The notes beneath the pieces were generated by a model. It had not been told where the DNA came from and did not search any database. It saw only the letters and a list, made by a program, of their open reading frames with translations. A DNA stretch of 64,000 nt. Source: Bryobacterales bacterium. GTDB lineage: Bacteria > Acidobacteriota > Terriglobia > Bryobacterales > Bryobacteraceae. Shown here piece by piece: positions 61,792 through 64,000 of this stretch. Every line of letters begins with the position of its first letter. The stretch's first letter is position 1. Location of the stretch: contig PLRS01000162.1 in assembly GCA_003164035.1 (NCBI GenBank), positions 153,053 through 217,052 of the forward strand, read 5' to 3'. Both the position numbers and the translations under genes were made by a program.

Positions 61792-63059
61792 AGCGTGCCG
61801 GGTCCGATGATGCCTTGCGATGTTCCTTTTGTCATAAGAGCCAGGACGTAGTCGGGAAGCTCATCTCCTCTCCGAGCGACTACCCCCGCGCCTACATTTG
61901 TGACGAGTGCATCGCCGTCTGTAACTCCATCCTCGAGGACGACAAGGTCGACACCCCCTCGGGCACTCCGAATAAGATTCCCAAGCCACTCGAAGTAAAA
62001 GAGTTTTTGGATCAGTACGTGATCGGGCAGGAGGCCACCAAGAAGAAGCTGGCGGTGGCGGTTTACAACCATTGCAAGCGCATCCACATGAACCGCCTGC
62101 GCAATGCGGATGTCGAGTTGCAAAAGTCCAATATTCTCCTGGTCGGCCCGACAGGCACCGGCAAAACGTTGATGGCGCAGACGTTAGCCAAGATTCTGGA
62201 AGTCCCATTCGCGATTGTCGACGCCACCACTCTCACCGAAGCCGGATACGTCGGCGAAGACGTCGAGAATATTATCCTGAAGCTGCTCCAGGCCGCCGAC
62301 GGAGACGTGCAGAAGTGCCAGCAGGGAATCATCTACATCGATGAAATCGATAAGATCTGCCGCAAGGACGAGAACCCGTCGATTACCCGCGATGTCTCCG
62401 GTGAGGGCGTACAGCAGGCCCTGTTGAAGATTTTGGAAGGGACGGTGGCCAATGTGCCGCCGCAGGGAGGCCGCAAACATCCCCACCAGGAATTTACTCC
62501 GGTGGATACGACCAACATCCTTTTCATCTGCGGGGGCGCCTTCGTAGGCTTGGAAAAGGTGATCGCCAAGCGCACGGGCAAGAAGTCCATGGGCTTTTTG
62601 CAGGAGGAAGACAACCGCCCGCGCGGCGGCGGCGGCATCAGTGGACGCCGCGATATCGATCTGTTGTCCCAGGCCCAGCCCGTCGATCTCATCAAGTTCG
62701 GCTTCATTCCGGAGTTCATTGGCCGTCTGCCGGTGAGCGCGGTGCTGGAAGACCTGGATCGCGCCGCCCTCATGCAGATTCTGACCAAGCCCAAGAACGC
62801 CATCATCAAGCAATATCAAAAGCTGCTCGAATTCGAGAACGTGCGGCTCAGGTTCAGCGACGAAGCCCTGGAGGCGATCGCCGATCTTGCCATGGAACGT
62901 AAGGTGGGAGCCCGCGGGCTGCGCATGATTCTCGAAGACCTCATGCTCGATCTGATGTATTACCTGCCCTCCTACAAGAAGGTGCGGGAGTTCCAAGTCA
63001 CCAAGGACATGGTGCTGTCGCAGAAAATCAGTCTTACAATACTGGAAAAGGCCGGCTAA
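61788..63059 (+). CDS. clpX: ATP-dependent Clp protease ATP-binding subunit ClpX
   Basis: ClpX unfolds tagged proteins for ClpP. The 423 residues have the N-terminal zinc finger ([19 protein letters not shown]), Walker [21 protein letters not shown], Walker [15 protein letters not shown], and the sensor region [19 protein letters not shown]. The start is a TTG eight bases after AGGAG. The ClpP-binding IGF-type loop is less clear here (I read [15 protein letters not shown], the usual [14 protein letters not shown] region). Confidence 0.96.
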   Translation: MKRAGSDDALRCSFCHKSQDVVGKLISSPSDYPRAYICDECIAVCNSILEDDKVDTPSGTPNKIPKPLEVKEFLDQYVIGQEATKKKLAVAVYNHCKRIHMNRLRNADVELQKSNILLVGPTGTGKTLMAQTLAKILEVPFAIVDATTLTEAGYVGEDVENIILKLLQAADGDVQKCQQGIIYIDEIDKICRKDENPSITRDVSGEGVQQALLKILEGTVANVPPQGGRKHPHQEFTPVDTTNILFICGGAFVGLEKVIAKRTGKKSMGFLQEEDNRPRGGGGISGRRDIDLLSQAQPVDLIKFGFIPEFIGRLPVSAVLEDLDRAALMQILTKPKNAIIKQYQKLLEFENVRLRFSDEALEAIADLAMERKVGARGLRMILEDLMLDLMYYLPSYKKVREFQVTKDMVLSQKISLTILEKAG

Positions 63060-63128
63060 CTTCTTTATCATAAAGACAGCTTGCCGCGCCTCGGTGCCCC
63101 AAACCGGGAAAGGCGCCCTGGGGAAAGA

Positions 63129-64000
63129 ATGCTGACTTCGAAGGAAAAATCCGACTCAAAGCGTCTGCCGATGATGCCTATCCGCGACGTGGTCATCTTT
63201 CCGTACATGATGACCCCGTTTGTAGTAGGCCGCGAGAGCAGCGTCCGCGCCCTGGAGGAAGCCATGGCCGGCGACAAGAAGATCTTCCTGGCCACTCAGC
63301 ACGATGCCTCCATCGACGAGCCTAAGCCCAACGAGATCTATTCGGTCGGCTGCATCGTCAACATCGTGCAGAGCCTGAAGTTGCCGGACGGCAACATCAA
63401 AGTTCTGGTCGAGGGCGTCGAACGCGCCAAGGTAGTCTCGGTCGCCGACGACGAAGGCTTCTTCCGGGCGCTGGTGCGCACCACCGCGTTCCGGGTGGAA
63501 ACCGGCCCCCAACTGGACGCCCTCATCAGCCGCGTAACCGGCTTGTTCGAGCAGTACGTCAAGCTCAGCCAGAACCTCAACTACGAAACCATGATCGCCG
63601 CCATCCGCGTCGACGATCCCGCCAAACTGGCCGACACGGTGGGCGCCAACCTGCAGCTCACCATCGAGGAAAAACAGGAACTGCTCGAAATCTTCGATCC
63701 CATCGACCGCCTCACCCGGGTGGCCGAAATGCTGGATATCGAAATCGAAAAGCTCAACGTCGACCGCACCATCCAGGGCCGCGTCAAGCGCCAGATGGAA
63801 AAGGCTCAAAAAGAGTATTACCTCAACGAAAAAATCAAGGCCATTCAGAAAGAGCTGGGCCGGGGGGAAAAAAGCGAGATCGACGAGCTGAAGAAACGCA
63901 TCGAAACCGCCGGCATGACGGCCGATGCGCTCGACAAAGCTCTCACCGAGCTGAAGCGCCTCGAAAACATGCCGCCCATGTCGGCCGAATCCACCGTCTC
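63129..64000 (+). CDS. lon: ATP-dependent protease Lon (3' end outside window)
   Basis: Lon degrades damaged and regulatory proteins. The first 290 residues are present: the LonN domain (LPMMPIRDVVIFPYMMTPF, then VGCIVNIVQSLKLPDGNIK) and the start of the helical linker with MEKAQKEYYLNEKIKAIQKE, LGRGEKSEIDELKKRIE, the usual Lon sequence before the AAA domain. GGGAAAG lies before the ATG at 63129. It follows clpX by 69 bases. Confidence 0.95.
   Translation, partial: MLTSKEKSDSKRLPMMPIRDVVIFPYMMTPFVVGRESSVRALEEAMAGDKKIFLATQHDASIDEPKPNEIYSVGCIVNIVQSLKLPDGNIKVLVEGVERAKVVSVADDEGFFRALVRTTAFRVETGPQLDALISRVTGLFEQYVKLSQNLNYETMIAAIRVDDPAKLADTVGANLQLTIEEKQELLEIFDPIDRLTRVAEMLDIEIEKLNVDRTIQGRVKRQMEKAQKEYYLNEKIKAIQKELGRGEKSEIDELKKRIETAGMTADALDKALTELKRLENMPPMSAESTV

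Overview
The window looks like a GC-rich acidobacterial chromosome, most likely from the Bryobacterales/Solibacter group. No rRNA is present, so this is an inference. It rests on a Tat-exported Gfo/Idh oxidoreductase, DUF4159, DUF362 and DUF2934 proteins, a two-domain ThyX, a Solibacter-style kinase scaffold, many small toxin-antitoxin genes, and intergenic DNA packed with palindromic repeats. I found no tRNA, rRNA, CRISPR array or transposase.

Layout. 1-4.4 kb: a minus-strand run yceD, rpmF, plsX and a DsbD-TlpA fusion cut by the window edge. 4.5-8.7 kb: a rhodanese sulfurtransferase, a membrane-anchored MutS-like ATPase and queG. 8.7-12.8 kb: a TacAT-type pair, a methyltransferase, a ribokinase-like kinase, an AbiEii-type nucleotidyltransferase with a small partner, and hicB beside a truncated hicA. 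12.8-14.7 kb: divergent thyX and dut. 14.8-22.2 kb: a YfhO-type membrane protein, an unknown 807-residue secreted protein coupled to a catalytically dead caspase-like protein, and a DUF433/DUF5615 pair. 22.2-29.2 kb: a TPR protein, two transporters, an AT-hook-like protein, a Gfo/Idh protein and an adenosine-specific kinase.

29.4-40.6 kb holds a Tad pilus locus. A LuxR-type regulator diverges from PilZ, a polytopic membrane protein, two near-identical Flp pilins, cpaB, cpaC, tadZ, tadA, tadB, tadC and a 32-residue peptide. 40.7-44.6 kb: an alpha-toroid cyclase-like protein, a DUF362 protein, a polytopic membrane protein and a small membrane gene whose end lies in an exact 150-bp tandem duplication. 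44.8-47.8 kb: a lone groES, an OmpH/Skp chaperone and small genes. 48-51.7 kb: the operon phoH-ybeY-corC-era. 51.7-58.9 kb: a ferredoxin, two glycosyltransferases, a pseudokinase/coiled-coil protein, a radical SAM protein and queA. 59.4-64 kb: an antitoxin-like gene, an M50 protease and the proteostasis run tig-clpX-lon, with no clpP in its usual place.

The most unusual theme is the relation between palindromic repeats and genes. One 83-bp inverted repeat forms the N-terminus of the dead caspase. A double hairpin lies in frame inside ybeY. A triple hairpin abuts a truncated hicA and recurs in a roughly 490-bp hairpin array near 59 kb. Other copies flank the adenosine-kinase gene and supply the stop codon of the DUF4159 gene. 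Compensatory changes between two copies near 14.7 kb suggest that the folded form is maintained. Dead-enzyme scaffolds (caspase-like and kinase-like) are the other notable theme.
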